A stretch of DNA of 64,000 nucleotides from Tatumella citrea (GTDB lineage: Bacteria > Pseudomonadota > Gammaproteobacteria > Enterobacterales > Enterobacteriaceae): the NCBI RefSeq assembly GCF_002163585.1, contig NZ_CP015579.1:1054001-1118000 (forward strand), in the 5' to 3' direction. The notes beneath the pieces are model-generated. The model saw only the letters and a program-made list of their open reading frames with translations. It did no database searches and had not been told where the DNA came from. Position 1 is the first letter of the stretch. The number at the start of each line of letters is the position of its first letter. Positions 55,509 through 64,000 of the stretch are shown here, piece by piece. The position numbers were made by a program, and so were the translations under genes.

Positions 55509-56486
55509 ATGTCCTGTGGCGAATTTGAGCTGATAGCTCGCTATTTCAACCGTGTCACCAGTTCCCGCCGCGATGTGATTAAAGGTATTGGTGATGACTG
55601 CGCCCTGCTGGCAGTACCGGAAAAACAGGTACTCGCTATCAGTACAGATACTCTGGTAGAGGGCGTGCATTTTTTGCGGGATATCCACCCGTCTGATCTC
55701 GGCTACAAAGCCCTGGCTGTCAATCTGAGTGATTTAGCCGCTATGGGCGCTGACCCTGCATGGCTGACACTGGCACTCACCTTACCGGAAGCAAATGAAA
55801 CCTGGTTGCAGGCCTTCAGTGACAGTCTGTTTGAACTGCTTGATTATTATGATATGCAGCTGATTGGCGGTGATACTACCCGCGGTCCGCTGAGCATGAC
55901 GCTTGGAATTCATGGACTGGTACCCTCCGGCCGAGCGCTGAAGCGTTCGGGAGCAAAACCAGGAGACTGGATTTTTGTGACCGGCACCCTGGGAGACAGT
56001 GCCGCCGGTCTGGCATTATTACAGCATCATTACCGGATTGATGATCCGGCTATCCATGAAGCTCTGATTAAACGTCACCTGCGGCCTGTACCGCGTATTT
56101 TGCAAGGTCAGGCGTTACGTGATTTAGCCACTTCGGCTATCGATATTTCTGACGGCTTACTGTCCGACCTGGGACACGTGCTAAAAGCAAGCAGGGTAGG
56201 TGCCAGGATTAATACCGAGGCGATTCCACTGTCTACTGCATTACTGGAAGGTTTCGATAAGTCTCAGGCATTGCGCTGGGCACTGAGTGGCGGTGAAGAT
56301 TATGAATTATGCTTTACTGTCCCGGAAGTTAACCGGGGAGCGTTGGCGGTTGCTCTCGATCATTTGGGGGTCGGCTATCACTGTATCGGGCAGATTGCCC
56401 CGGAAGCTGACGGACTGGTATTGCTGGATAACGGTAAGCCCGCACGGTTTGACCTGAAAGGATATGACCATTTTGGCCGAAAATAG
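55509..56486 (+). CDS. thiL: Thiamine-monophosphate kinase
   Basis: A 325-residue enzyme that phosphorylates thiamine monophosphate to thiamine diphosphate. The PurM-like motifs are [64 protein letters not shown] and [17 protein letters not shown] 55509 ([13 protein letters not shown]) matches the E. coli start; a GTG at 55497 is in frame but not needed. Overlaps pgpA by 23 bases. Confidence 0.96.
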   Translation: MSCGEFELIARYFNRVTSSRRDVIKGIGDDCALLAVPEKQVLAISTDTLVEGVHFLRDIHPSDLGYKALAVNLSDLAAMGADPAWLTLALTLPEANETWLQAFSDSLFELLDYYDMQLIGGDTTRGPLSMTLGIHGLVPSGRALKRSGAKPGDWIFVTGTLGDSAAGLALLQHHYRIDDPAIHEALIKRHLRPVPRILQGQALRDLATSAIDISDGLLSDLGHVLKASRVGARINTEAIPLSTALLEGFDKSQALRWALSGGEDYELCFTVPEVNRGALAVALDHLGVGYHCIGQIAPEADGLVLLDNGKPARFDLKGYDHFGRK

Positions 56487-56982
56487 ACAACAGATACTTT
56501 CACGTATTCATCTCAGCAATCCATGGCATTTGCTGGCGACAGGTTTCGGCAGCGGACTGAGTCCTGTTGTTCCCGGAACTGTCGGGTCGCTGGCTGCGTT
56601 ACCCTTCTGGTATCTGCTGATACTGTTGCCAGAGGACCTCTATTACCTGGTGGTACTGGCGGGAATTTGCCTTGGGGTTTATCTCTGTCACCGTACTGCG
56701 AAAGATATGGGCGTTCATGACCATGGCAGTATTGTCTGGGATGAATTTATCGGGATGTGGATCACTCTGATAGCAATTCCAAATCATCACTGGCAATGGG
56801 TGGCTGCCGGTTTTGTCGTATTCCGTATTCTTGATATGTGGAAACCCTGGCCTATCCGTTGGTTTGACCGGAATGTCAGCGGCGGAATGGGAATTATGAT
56901 TGATGATATTGTGGCAGGAATTTTATCTGCAGTGATTTTGTTTGCTATCGGTCACTACTATCCGGGGCTGTTGCCGGTCTGA
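56464..56982 (+). CDS. pgpA: Phosphatidylglycerophosphatase A
   Basis: A 172-residue inner membrane phosphatase that makes phosphatidylglycerol from its phosphate. [23 protein letters not shown] and [20 protein letters not shown] hold the conserved catalytic residues, with four membrane segments. Length equals E. coli PgpA (172). Last gene of the nrdR cluster, convergent with dxs. Confidence 0.96.
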   Translation: MTILAENRQQILSRIHLSNPWHLLATGFGSGLSPVVPGTVGSLAALPFWYLLILLPEDLYYLVVLAGICLGVYLCHRTAKDMGVHDHGSIVWDEFIGMWITLIAIPNHHWQWVAAGFVVFRILDMWKPWPIRWFDRNVSGGMGIMIDDIVAGILSAVILFAIGHYYPGLLPV

Positions 56983-56998
56983 CCTGATATTTATGATT

Positions 56999-57025
56999 CA
57001 GGAGGCTGCCAGTGGCGGCCTCCTG
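56999..57025. terminator. Convergent hairpin between pgpA and dxs
   Basis: CAGGAGGC and GCCTCCTG form an 8-bp stem with an inner TGCC/GGC(G) extension. No T run on either side. Confidence 0.5.
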
Positions 57026-57033
57026 ACTGAGCT

Positions 57034-58899
57034 TTAGCGGTTCTGCCACTCTTTGATCGCTGACTCAATGCCTTCGGCATCCAGTCCCAGATCATGACGA
57101 ATTTCTTCCTGTGTACCCTGCGGAATAAATTTGTCAGGCAGGCCCAGATTCAATACCGGAGTCATACGACGGGAAGCCATCAATACTTCATTGACACCAC
57201 TTCCTGCACCGCCACTGATTGCACCTTCTTCCAGCGTCACCAGATCAGAATGCTGTTCAGCCATTTGCAGAATCAGTTCAGTATCCAGTGGTTTGACAAA
57301 GCGCATATCAACCAGGGTGGCATTCATCGATTCAGCAACTTTCTCTGCTTCCGGCAACAGTGTGCCAAAGTTCAGAATTGCCAGTGATTCACCCTGACGT
57401 TTAATCACACCTTTACCTAAAGGCAACTGTTGTGGAGCCTCCTGCTGCAGGCCACGTCCACTACCGCGCGGGTACCGCACAGCGCTCGGGCCTTGCTGAT
57501 AGTGGTAACCGGTAAACAGCATGTCACGGCACTCATTTTCATCGCTGGGTGTCATGATGACCATTTCAGGAATACAGCGCAGGAATGAGATATCAAAGGC
57601 ACCCTGATGCGTCTGTCCGTCAGCACCGACGATTCCGCCACGATCAATTGCAAACAGCACCGGTAATTTTTGGATCACCACATCATGAATCAACTGATCA
57701 TAAGCGCGCTGCAGGAAAGTCGAATAAATGGCGACCACGGGCTTGTAGCCACCGATAGCCAGTCCGGCCGCAAAAGTGACCGCGTGCTGTTCGGCAATAG
57801 CGACATCAAAATACTGTCCGGGAAATTCGCGGGAGAAGCGCACCATACCTGAGCCTTCTCGCATTGCGGGTGTAACGGCCATCAGTTTCTCGTCCTGAGC
57901 AGCCATTTCACATAACCAGTCACCGAAAATCTGTGAATAGGTTGGAATCCCGCCTTTGCTTTTCGGCAATTCACCGCTGGCCGGATCAAAGGTAGGAACC
58001 GCGTGCCAGGCGATTGGGTCCTGTTCGGCAGGAGCGTAGCCTTTCCCTTTCTTAGTAATAATATGCAGAAACTGAGGACCCTTCAGGCTGCGCATATTGG
58101 TTAATGCGCTTACCAGTGCCAGAACATCATGTCCGTCAACCGGCCCGATATAGTTGAATCCCAGCTCTTCAAACAGAGTGCCCGGAGAAACCATCCCTTT
58201 CAGATGCTCTTCTGTGCGTTTCACCAGTTCTTTAATCGGCGGAATTCCGGTCAGTACCCGTTTACCGCTTTCGCGCAACCAGGAGTAGGTTTTTCCGGAA
58301 AGAATCTGCGCTACACGATTGTTGAGTGCTCCGACATTTTCAGAGATCGACATATCGTTATCGTTGAGGATCACTAGCAGATCAGGTTTGATATCACCGG
58401 CGTGGTTCATAGCTTCAAAAGCCATTCCGGCGGTCAGTGCTCCGTCGCCAATCACACAAACGGTACGACGGCCGGCGGCTTCTTTTTCAGCAGCGACGGC
58501 CATTCCCAGCCCGGCACTGATCGACGTGGAAGAGTGGCCAACACTCAACACATCATGTTCACTTTCTTCACGCCACGGAAAAGGATGGAGCCCGTTTTTT
58601 TTGCGGATCGTACCGATACGATCACGCCGGCCTGTAAGAATTTTATGCGGGTAAGCCTGATGGCCAACATCCCACACCAGATGATCAAACGGGGTGTTAT
58701 AGACATAATGCAATGCAACAGTCAGTTCCACGACCCCCAGACCGGACGCAAAATGTCCGCTTGACTGGCTGACACTGTCGAGCAGGTACTGGCGCAACTC
58801 ATTGCACAAGGCAGGGAGCTTGTCTTTTGGCAATAAACGTAATTCCTGAACTGTGCTTGCCAGTGCCAGTGTAGGGTATTTGGTGGTATCAAAACTCAT
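57034..58899 (-). CDS. dxs: 1-deoxy-D-xylulose-5-phosphate synthase
   Basis: A 621-residue thiamine-diphosphate enzyme that condenses pyruvate and glyceraldehyde-3-phosphate, the first step of the non-mevalonate isoprenoid pathway. [19 protein letters not shown], the ThDP motif [18 protein letters not shown] followed by [10 protein letters not shown], and [18 protein letters not shown] are diagnostic. Start ATG 58899 gives [13 protein letters not shown], as in E. coli (620 residues); a longer frame to 58935 overlaps ispA. It is third in the xseB-ispA-dxs operon. Confidence 0.97.
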   Translation of the reverse strand: MSFDTTKYPTLALASTVQELRLLPKDKLPALCNELRQYLLDSVSQSSGHFASGLGVVELTVALHYVYNTPFDHLVWDVGHQAYPHKILTGRRDRIGTIRKKNGLHPFPWREESEHDVLSVGHSSTSISAGLGMAVAAEKEAAGRRTVCVIGDGALTAGMAFEAMNHAGDIKPDLLVILNDNDMSISENVGALNNRVAQILSGKTYSWLRESGKRVLTGIPPIKELVKRTEEHLKGMVSPGTLFEELGFNYIGPVDGHDVLALVSALTNMRSLKGPQFLHIITKKGKGYAPAEQDPIAWHAVPTFDPASGELPKSKGGIPTYSQIFGDWLCEMAAQDEKLMAVTPAMREGSGMVRFSREFPGQYFDVAIAEQHAVTFAAGLAIGGYKPVVAIYSTFLQRAYDQLIHDVVIQKLPVLFAIDRGGIVGADGQTHQGAFDISFLRCIPEMVIMTPSDENECRDMLFTGYHYQQGPSAVRYPRGSGRGLQQEAPQQLPLGKGVIKRQGESLAILNFGTLLPEAEKVAESMNATLVDMRFVKPLDTELILQMAEQHSDLVTLEEGAISGGAGSGVNEVLMASRRMTPVLNLGLPDKFIPQGTQEEIRHDLGLDAEGIESAIKEWQNR

Positions 58900-58918
58900 C
58901 AGTGACTCATTATGGATG

Positions 58919-59818
58919 TTATTTATCACGTTCAATTATGTAACCCGCCAGTGCCTTCAGTAAGGCAGTATCTAAAGAGTGAGCGGCGAGTCTGTCTAAA
59001 GCATCCATGGCTTCCTGGTACAGCTGCAGGGCTTTCTCCCTGGCACCGTCCAGCCCCAGCAATGCCGGGTAGGTACTTTTTCCCAGAGCCAGGTCAGCAC
59101 CCTGGCGTTTACCAATGACTTCGGTATCTCCGACAATATCCAGGATATCGTCCTGAACCTGAAAAGCCAGGCCGATAGCATTGGCATAACGGTCTAAATC
59201 TGGCAGTAATGCTTTACCGCGTTCTCCTGCAGATAAGGCTCCCAGCCGTACCGCAGAACGAATAAGTGCTCCGGTCTTATGACGATGAATGGTTTCGAGC
59301 TCCTGCAGGCTGACAGACTGCCCTTCGGCGGCTAAATCCAACGCCTGGCCACCACACATCCCGCCAGCACCGCTGGCCGCTGCCAACTCGGAAATCATTG
59401 CCAGCCGCGAGCGGTCAGAAACCTCTGGCATGGGCTGATCAGCCAGCACAGAGAATGCCAGGGTCTGTAAAGCATCACCTGCAAGAATGGCAGTATCTTC
59501 ACCAAAAGCGATGTGGCAGGTCGGTTTCCCGCGGCGTAACGCGTCGTCGTCCATCGCCGGTAAATCGTCATGGATCAGTGAGTAGGCGTGAATACATTCA
59601 ATGGCAGCGGCAGGAATATCCAGTGCTGCCTGAGGGGTGCCCAGCATTTCACCCGTGGCATAAACCAAAAAAGGGCGCATCCGTTTGCCGCCTAACAGTA
59701 CGCCATATTGCATAGCTTCGATCAGAGGAGAACTCTGAAAAGGGACATCCTGCAATAATCCGGTTAATACATTGTCTACCCGTTCACGATAGGCAGCAAT
59801 CAGTGTCGAAAAATCCAT
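58919..59818 (-). CDS. ispA: (2E,6E)-farnesyl diphosphate synthase
   Basis: A 299-residue trans-prenyltransferase that condenses DMAPP/GPP with IPP to farnesyl diphosphate. The first Asp-rich motif is [15 protein letters not shown] and the second is [29 protein letters not shown] is the IPP-binding region. Its ATG overlaps the xseB stop by one base (TGATG), indicating coupling, and dxs follows 19 bases later. Confidence 0.97.
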   Translation of the reverse strand: MDFSTLIAAYRERVDNVLTGLLQDVPFQSSPLIEAMQYGVLLGGKRMRPFLVYATGEMLGTPQAALDIPAAAIECIHAYSLIHDDLPAMDDDALRRGKPTCHIAFGEDTAILAGDALQTLAFSVLADQPMPEVSDRSRLAMISELAAASGAGGMCGGQALDLAAEGQSVSLQELETIHRHKTGALIRSAVRLGALSAGERGKALLPDLDRYANAIGLAFQVQDDILDIVGDTEVIGKRQGADLALGKSTYPALLGLDGAREKALQLYQEAMDALDRLAAHSLDTALLKALAGYIIERDK

Positions 59819-60060
59819 CAGTGATTATCCGGAGTGAAAGCATCTAATTCAGCGTCGCTGTCTGGTTTAAGCAAAATCTGCACCCGCTGCTCGGCTTTCT
59901 GTAAAGTCTGTTGACCAGTTTTTGCCAGTTTAACGCCTCTTTCAAATTCATTCAGGGCTTCTTCTAACGGTAATTCTCCCGTTTCAAGACGCCGGATGAT
60001 GGATTCCAGCTCCTGCAAAGCACTTTCAAAGCTGACAGAAGGTTCGGTTTTTTTTGGCAT
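59818..60060 (-). CDS. xseB: Exodeoxyribonuclease VII small subunit
   Basis: An 80-residue protein, the small subunit of exonuclease [23 protein letters not shown] and [20 protein letters not shown] are the characteristic helices. Length equals E. coli XseB. First gene of the isoprenoid operon; divergent from thiI with a 235-base gap. Confidence 0.96.
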   Translation of the reverse strand: MPKKTEPSVSFESALQELESIIRRLETGELPLEEALNEFERGVKLAKTGQQTLQKAEQRVQILLKPDSDAELDAFTPDNH

Positions 60061-60295
60061 AGTCAGTACCGGCTCAATGAGTTATTTATTCATTTCTAAT
60101 TGCTTATGGTAGCCGACGACGAACGATAAGCAAAATGATCAATGTGACGGAGGTTGCAGAAGCAGACTTTCAACAAAGGTGATATACTTGCGCATCCTGG
60201 ATGCGGGGCAATGTTTTGCCGTCCGCAATAATCTGATTTTAACAGTTAAGTGTGTCGTTATTAACACTTATTTCCCTGAATAAGCCTTTGCCGCC

Positions 60296-61744
60296 ATGAA
60301 GTTTATCATAAAATTGTTTCCGGAAATCACGATCAAAAGCCAGTCTGTCCGGCTGCGTTTTATTAAGATCCTGAACGGAAACATTCGCAATATCCTGAAG
60401 ACCATTGATGAAGAGATTAAAGTTGTTCGTCACTGGGACCATATTGTCGTGCGCTCTAAACGCGAGGAACTTAAGACGGTCATTGCTGAAGAGCTGACCC
60501 GAATTCCCGGCATCCACCATATTCTGGCGGTTGAAGAGCACAGCTACACTGATGTGCATAATATCTTTGAGCAGACTCTGGAGTTGTACCGTGACCGTCT
60601 GGAAGGTAAAACCTTTTGTGTGAGAGCCAAAAGGCGCGGTAAGCATGACTTCAGCTCCCAGGACGTAGAACGTTATGTGGGTGGTGGTCTGAACCAGCAC
60701 ATTGCTACTGCCAGCGTTAAACTGACCAATCCGCAGGTGACAGTTAATCTGGAAATTGAAGATGATCGCCTGTTGATGATCACCGAACGCCGTGAAGGGA
60801 TTGGTGGTTTTCCTATCGGAACTCAGGAGGATGTACTGTCTCTGATTTCCGGAGGTTTTGACTCGGGTGTTTCCAGTTATATGCTGATGCGCCGCGGTTG
60901 CCGTGTCCATTATTGTTTCTTCAATCTGGGCGGGGCTGCGCACGAGATTGGTGTCCGCCAGGTTGCCCACTATCTGTGGAATCGCTTTGGTCGTTCTCAT
61001 CGGGTGCGTTTTATTGCGATCGATTTTGAGCCGGTGGTCGGAGAAATTCTCGAAAATATCGATGACGGTCAGATGGGCGTTGTTCTCAAGCGTATGATGG
61101 TACGTGCGGCGTCAATGATTGCCGAACGCTATGGCGTTCAGGCGCTGGTCACCGGAGAAGCACTCGGCCAGGTTTCCAGCCAGACACTGACTAACCTTCG
61201 GCTGATTGATAATGCCAGCGACACTCTGATTCTGCGGCCACTGATTTCACATGATAAAGAACATATCATCAATCTGGCTCGTGAAATTGGCACCGAAGAT
61301 TTTGCCCGCACAATGCCGGAATATTGTGGTGTTATTTCCAAAAGCCCGACAGTGAAAGCAGTAAAAAGCCGTATTCACGCGGAAGAAGAGAATTTCGATT
61401 TCTCAGTGCTTGAAAAAGTTGTCCAGGAAGCCAGCAATCTCGATATTCGTGAAATTGCTGAGCAGGCAACCCGTGATGTCGTGGAAGTCGAGACAGTGGC
61501 AGCCTTTGGCGAAAATGACAGCATTCTGGATATTCGTTCGATTGATGAACAGGATGATCGTCCGTTAAAAGCAGACAATGTGACTATTCAGTCATTACCT
61601 TTCTACAAACTGGGCAGCCAGTTTGCTTCGCTGGATCAGTCTCGCACATGGTTACTGTACTGTGACAGGGGAGTGATGAGTCGTTTACAGGCTTTATATC
61701 TGCGTGAACAGGGCTACACTAACGTTAAGGTGTACCGCCCGTAA
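60296..61744 (+). CDS. thiI: tRNA 4-thiouridine synthase/thiamine sulphur carrier enzyme ThiI
   Basis: A 482-residue protein acting in 4-thiouridine formation at tRNA position 8 and in thiamine thiazole synthesis. An N-terminal ferredoxin-like/THUMP region ([19 protein letters not shown]) is followed by the adenylating PP-loop [12 protein letters not shown], then [14 protein letters not shown], and a C-terminal rhodanese domain with the persulphide-forming C456 ([17 protein letters not shown]). All key cysteines are retained and length equals E. coli ThiI. Confidence 0.97.
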   Translation: MKFIIKLFPEITIKSQSVRLRFIKILNGNIRNILKTIDEEIKVVRHWDHIVVRSKREELKTVIAEELTRIPGIHHILAVEEHSYTDVHNIFEQTLELYRDRLEGKTFCVRAKRRGKHDFSSQDVERYVGGGLNQHIATASVKLTNPQVTVNLEIEDDRLLMITERREGIGGFPIGTQEDVLSLISGGFDSGVSSYMLMRRGCRVHYCFFNLGGAAHEIGVRQVAHYLWNRFGRSHRVRFIAIDFEPVVGEILENIDDGQMGVVLKRMMVRAASMIAERYGVQALVTGEALGQVSSQTLTNLRLIDNASDTLILRPLISHDKEHIINLAREIGTEDFARTMPEYCGVISKSPTVKAVKSRIHAEEENFDFSVLEKVVQEASNLDIREIAEQATRDVVEVETVAAFGENDSILDIRSIDEQDDRPLKADNVTIQSLPFYKLGSQFASLDQSRTWLLYCDRGVMSRLQALYLREQGYTNVKVYRP

Positions 61745-61769
61745 GTACTGCGTCAGAAAGATAACAGCT

Positions 61770-61801
61770 AAACCCGCATACCTGGTATGCGGGTTTTTTT
61801 A
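61770..61801 (+). terminator. Intrinsic terminator of thiI
   Basis: AAACCCGCATAC and GTATGCGGGTTT form a perfect 12-bp stem with a CTG loop and continue into a run of T. The T run reaches the end of the convergent yajL gene. Confidence 0.92.
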
Positions 61802-62404
61802 TCCGTTCGTTTCCTGATAATTATAAATGCCCGGTGCAAGCACCAGTGGCTCAGCAACTTCCCTGGCGGTATCGTGCCCGGCCAGCAGGTCAATCAATTT
61901 CAGTGCAAAGTCAAACGAAGTCCCCGGACCCTGGCTGGTCAGCAGGTTAACCCGTGGATCCCAGACCACCCGACGTTCCATCCATTGTTGTTCAGGGATC
62001 CCGGATTGCAGTCCAGGAAAACCGGTCATATTTCCCACCGGAAACAGACGATGCGCAGCCAGAACTTTGGCAGGTGACGCACAGATAGCGGCAACAATCC
62101 GGCCGGTTGCGGTAAACTGCCGCACGGTTTCCAGCAATAACAGGCTGTCGCTGAATGTGTCCGCCCCCTGAACTCCTCCGGGCAGAACGACAGCATCAAA
62201 AGGCTGATCAGCAACAGCTACCAGAGTGGTATCACTTTGAATTTTAACGCCGCGTGAGCAGACAATCAGGGTTTCGCCATTACTTTCCACACTGGCGGTA
62301 GTGACCCGGATACCCGCTCTGACCAGCAGATCAATAACGGTAACCGCTTCGATTTCTTCACTACCATGTGCCAGGCAAACCAGCACTGATTTCGGGGTGC
62401 CCAT
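61799..62404 (-). CDS. yajL: YajL, DJ-1/PfpI family chaperone/deglycase-like protein
   Basis: A 201-residue DJ-1 superfamily protein. [40 protein letters not shown] and [18 protein letters not shown] carry the conserved Glu and the reactive C108 (C106 in E. coli YajL). The family protects against oxidative and carbonyl damage; whether it is a true deglycase is debated. Its start lies inside the end of panE (44-base overlap), the arrangement also seen in E. coli. Confidence 0.95.
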   Translation of the reverse strand: MGTPKSVLVCLAHGSEEIEAVTVIDLLVRAGIRVTTASVESNGETLIVCSRGVKIQSDTTLVAVADQPFDAVVLPGGVQGADTFSDSLLLLETVRQFTATGRIVAAICASPAKVLAAHRLFPVGNMTGFPGLQSGIPEQQWMERRVVWDPRVNLLTSQGPGTSFDFALKLIDLLAGHDTAREVAEPLVLAPGIYNYQETNG

Positions 62405-63278
62405 TGGCAGACTCCTTGGATTTTACGAGTTGAAAGAGTTTGCGATTCACCGGAATTGCGATTCCAAATTCGGTGGCCTTACGTAGCAGGTAACCGGTGA
62501 TGTAATCAATTTCGGTACTGCGCCCGGCTTGTATATCCTGGAGCATGGATGAAAAATTTCCGGCACTGTTTTGAATAACGTGAGTGGCATTAGCCTGTAA
62601 CTGACGGGCATCGGCATGCAAATTTGCCCTGGCCATTACGGCGGCCATCTCCTCGCAAATCTGCTGTATTTCATCCTGATGCTGCAGAATTTCACCATTG
62701 CGGCAGTTGTATTTGATGCTCAACGGATTAATCACGCAATTGATTGCCAGCTTATTCCAGCTGGCGGGTAAAATATCGTTATGCCAGGCCACATCCGGTA
62801 GGGCCGCATGCATCATGTCGGCTAGCGGACTGAGCTGGTCCTGGTTGCGTGCTACCGGCCCCAGATGCGTTATTCCATGGGCGACATGAATGACCCGGCC
62901 CTGGGTACGGTAAGAGGAGTGGGTGGTGATTGCCCGAAGTACCGGCTGTTCCAGAGGGGGTAGTTCATCCATGACTCCCATGCCGTTATGCATCAGTACA
63001 ATAGTACAGTGGGCAGGAATCAAGGGCTGAATCTGTTGTAAGGCACTGGAAATCTGTGCGGCCTTCAGAGTGACCAGTAACAGATCACTTTCTGCCAGAA
63101 ATGCCGGGTTATTGGCCGGGAAAAAATGGCGATACACTTCACCTTCCGGACTGGTGACATGCACCGTAGTATGGGGATGAGTTACCCTTAACCAACCCTG
63201 TACCTGATGTCCCTGGCGGCTCAGTGCAGCAAGCCAAATCTGTCCTAATGCACCGCAACCCAGTACGGTTATATTCAT
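62361..63278 (-). CDS. panE: 2-dehydropantoate 2-reductase
   Basis: A 305-residue NADPH-dependent ketopantoate reductase in pantothenate synthesis. The N-terminal Rossmann motif is [50 protein letters not shown] and [20 protein letters not shown] (catalytic Lys and structural Asn) are diagnostic, as is the C-terminal [19 protein letters not shown]. It is upstream of and overlaps yajL, and is divergent from yajQ. Confidence 0.96.
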   Translation of the reverse strand: MNITVLGCGALGQIWLAALSRQGHQVQGWLRVTHPHTTVHVTSPEGEVYRHFFPANNPAFLAESDLLLVTLKAAQISSALQQIQPLIPAHCTIVLMHNGMGVMDELPPLEQPVLRAITTHSSYRTQGRVIHVAHGITHLGPVARNQDQLSPLADMMHAALPDVAWHNDILPASWNKLAINCVINPLSIKYNCRNGEILQHQDEIQQICEEMAAVMARANLHADARQLQANATHVIQNSAGNFSSMLQDIQAGRSTEIDYITGYLLRKATEFGIAIPVNRKLFQLVKSKESANGHPEISAGLPGTW

Positions 63279-63412
63279 GATTACTCCAGCATGTCAGCAG
63301 CGATAAAACGGTATTTTTTCACCCTGAAGGGGGCCTTTTCTGAATGGAGGCATTTGTTTACCGCGTTAATCTGCGTATTATGCATGGCAAACCAGAGTCA
63401 GGAGAAGAAAAG

Positions 63413-63904
63413 ATGCCATCTTTCGATATTGTTTCTGAAGTCGAGCTTCAGGAAGTGCGTAATGCGGTGGAAAATGCCAGCCGCGAATTGTCTACCCGGT
63501 TTGATTTTCGCAACGTGACAGCCAGCGTTGAATTAAACGAAAAAAATGAAACCATCCGCCTCAGCTCAGAATCTGATTTTCAGGTAAAGCAGCTGGTGGA
63601 TATTTTGCGCGAGAAGTTACTGAAACGTGGAATCGAAGGTGCTGCGCTTGAAGTACCTGAAGAGATTGAACACAGTGGTAAGAACTGGGCGGTCGACGCA
63701 AAATTAAAAAAAGGCATTGAGTCAGATGTGGCGAAGAAAATCGTCAAGCTGATCAAAGACAGCAAACTGAAAGTGCAGACTCAGATTCAGGGAGAGTCAC
63801 TGCGTGTCACCGGAAAATCCCGTGATGACCTGCAGGGGGCGATGAATCTGGTGCGTAACGGTAATCTGGGTCAGCCGTTTCAGTTTAAAAATTTCCGCGA
63901 TTAG
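63413..63904 (+). CDS. yajQ: YajQ, nucleotide-binding protein
   Basis: A 163-residue protein of the YajQ family, nucleic-acid and cyclic-di-GMP-binding in some bacteria. [40 protein letters not shown] and KWNAV-type centre [16 protein letters not shown] match E. coli YajQ (163 residues). ATG 63413 has GAGAAGAAAAG in front; the frame extending to 63344 lacks a ribosome binding site. Confidence 0.96.
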   Translation: MPSFDIVSEVELQEVRNAVENASRELSTRFDFRNVTASVELNEKNETIRLSSESDFQVKQLVDILREKLLKRGIEGAALEVPEEIEHSGKNWAVDAKLKKGIESDVAKKIVKLIKDSKLKVQTQIQGESLRVTGKSRDDLQGAMNLVRNGNLGQPFQFKNFRD

Positions 63905-63933
63905 TCGTCGTCCGGCAAATATAATAGTGCAAT

Positions 63934-63969
63934 AAAAAAGCGCGGTCCTGTCAGGTCCGCGCTTTTTTT
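63934..63969 (+). terminator. Intrinsic terminator of yajQ
   Basis: AAAAAAGCGCGG and CCGCGCTTTTTT form a 12-bp stem; inside it CCTG and CAGG pair after one T-T mismatch. The T run makes it a strong terminator, and the A run suggests action on the other strand too. Confidence 0.93.
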
Positions 63970-64000
63970 AACTCTGCCGGCAGGGCAGGGGATTAACGGT

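Noticed and set aside
60239..61000. Minus-strand ORF of 253 residues
   Set aside because: Antisense shadow of thiI; no family resemblance.

Overview
The window is a piece of an enterobacterial chromosome. The housekeeping proteins (Ffh, RpsP, TrmD, SecD/F, Dxs, ThiI and others) read as close relatives of the Escherichia coli proteins. Gene content and order (lpxO, no lac- or tsx-type genes, an iraP-psiF-proC-yaiI-aroL block, moderate GC) point to Enterobacterales outside the E. coli/Salmonella core, most likely Erwiniaceae such as Tatumella, Pantoea or Erwinia. The genus is an inference; no rRNA is present to settle it.

Layout. (1) 1-4970: corB fragment and ypjD (minus), then ffh and the rpsP-rimM-trmD-rplS ribosome/tRNA operon (plus), closed by a strong terminator. 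(2) 4971-12890: accessory metabolic genes, namely an APC permease with a Cys/Met-type PLP enzyme, a Frm2-like nitroreductase, adhP, lldR-lldD and osmC. (3) 12900-16740: many small genes, including small lipoproteins (one I78 inhibitor-like, one glycine-rich), a CPBP membrane protease, iraP, and psiF without phoA. (4) 16900-25513: lpxO, proC, yaiI, a DUF2076 protein, aroL, a four-gene polar amino acid ABC importer, ppnP and rdgC. (5) 25668-29522: an ethanolamine-type permease, an APH-fold small-molecule kinase and an AraC regulator, with a near-consensus Pho box between permease and kinase. (6) 29519-41225: sbcDC, phoBR, a MetE-C-terminal-like methyltransferase with a MetJ-like operator, brnQ and proY. 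(7) 41225-44642: ybdG-type channel, DUF1543, 2-Cys peroxiredoxin, acpH. (8) 44745-50229: queA-tgt-yajC-secD-secF. (9) 50259-51694: an IS4-type insertion sequence inside the palindromic terminator between secF and yajI. (10) 51719-63904: yajI, kbp, nrdR-ribD-ribE-nusB-thiL-pgpA, the convergent xseB-ispA-dxs operon, thiI, panE-yajL and yajQ.

How the parts connect. Regions 4 and 6-10 follow the 8-10 minute segment of the E. coli map, while region 1 corresponds to the 56 minute ffh locus, so the accessory genes of regions 2-3 lie at or near a rearrangement junction. Phosphate-related items recur: phoBR with a clear autoregulatory Pho box, an orphan psiF, and a second Pho-box-like site in front of the amino-alcohol permease/kinase pair. 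Isoprenoid, riboflavin and thiamine genes keep the ancestral cluster order.

The most unusual items are the Pho-box-associated permease/kinase/AraC module, the IS4-type element centred in a palindromic terminator with hairpins at both of its own ends, a terminator-like hairpin in the rpsP leader, and a hairpin that masks the iraP ribosome binding site. No CRISPR array, tRNA, rRNA, prophage or obvious defence system is visible.
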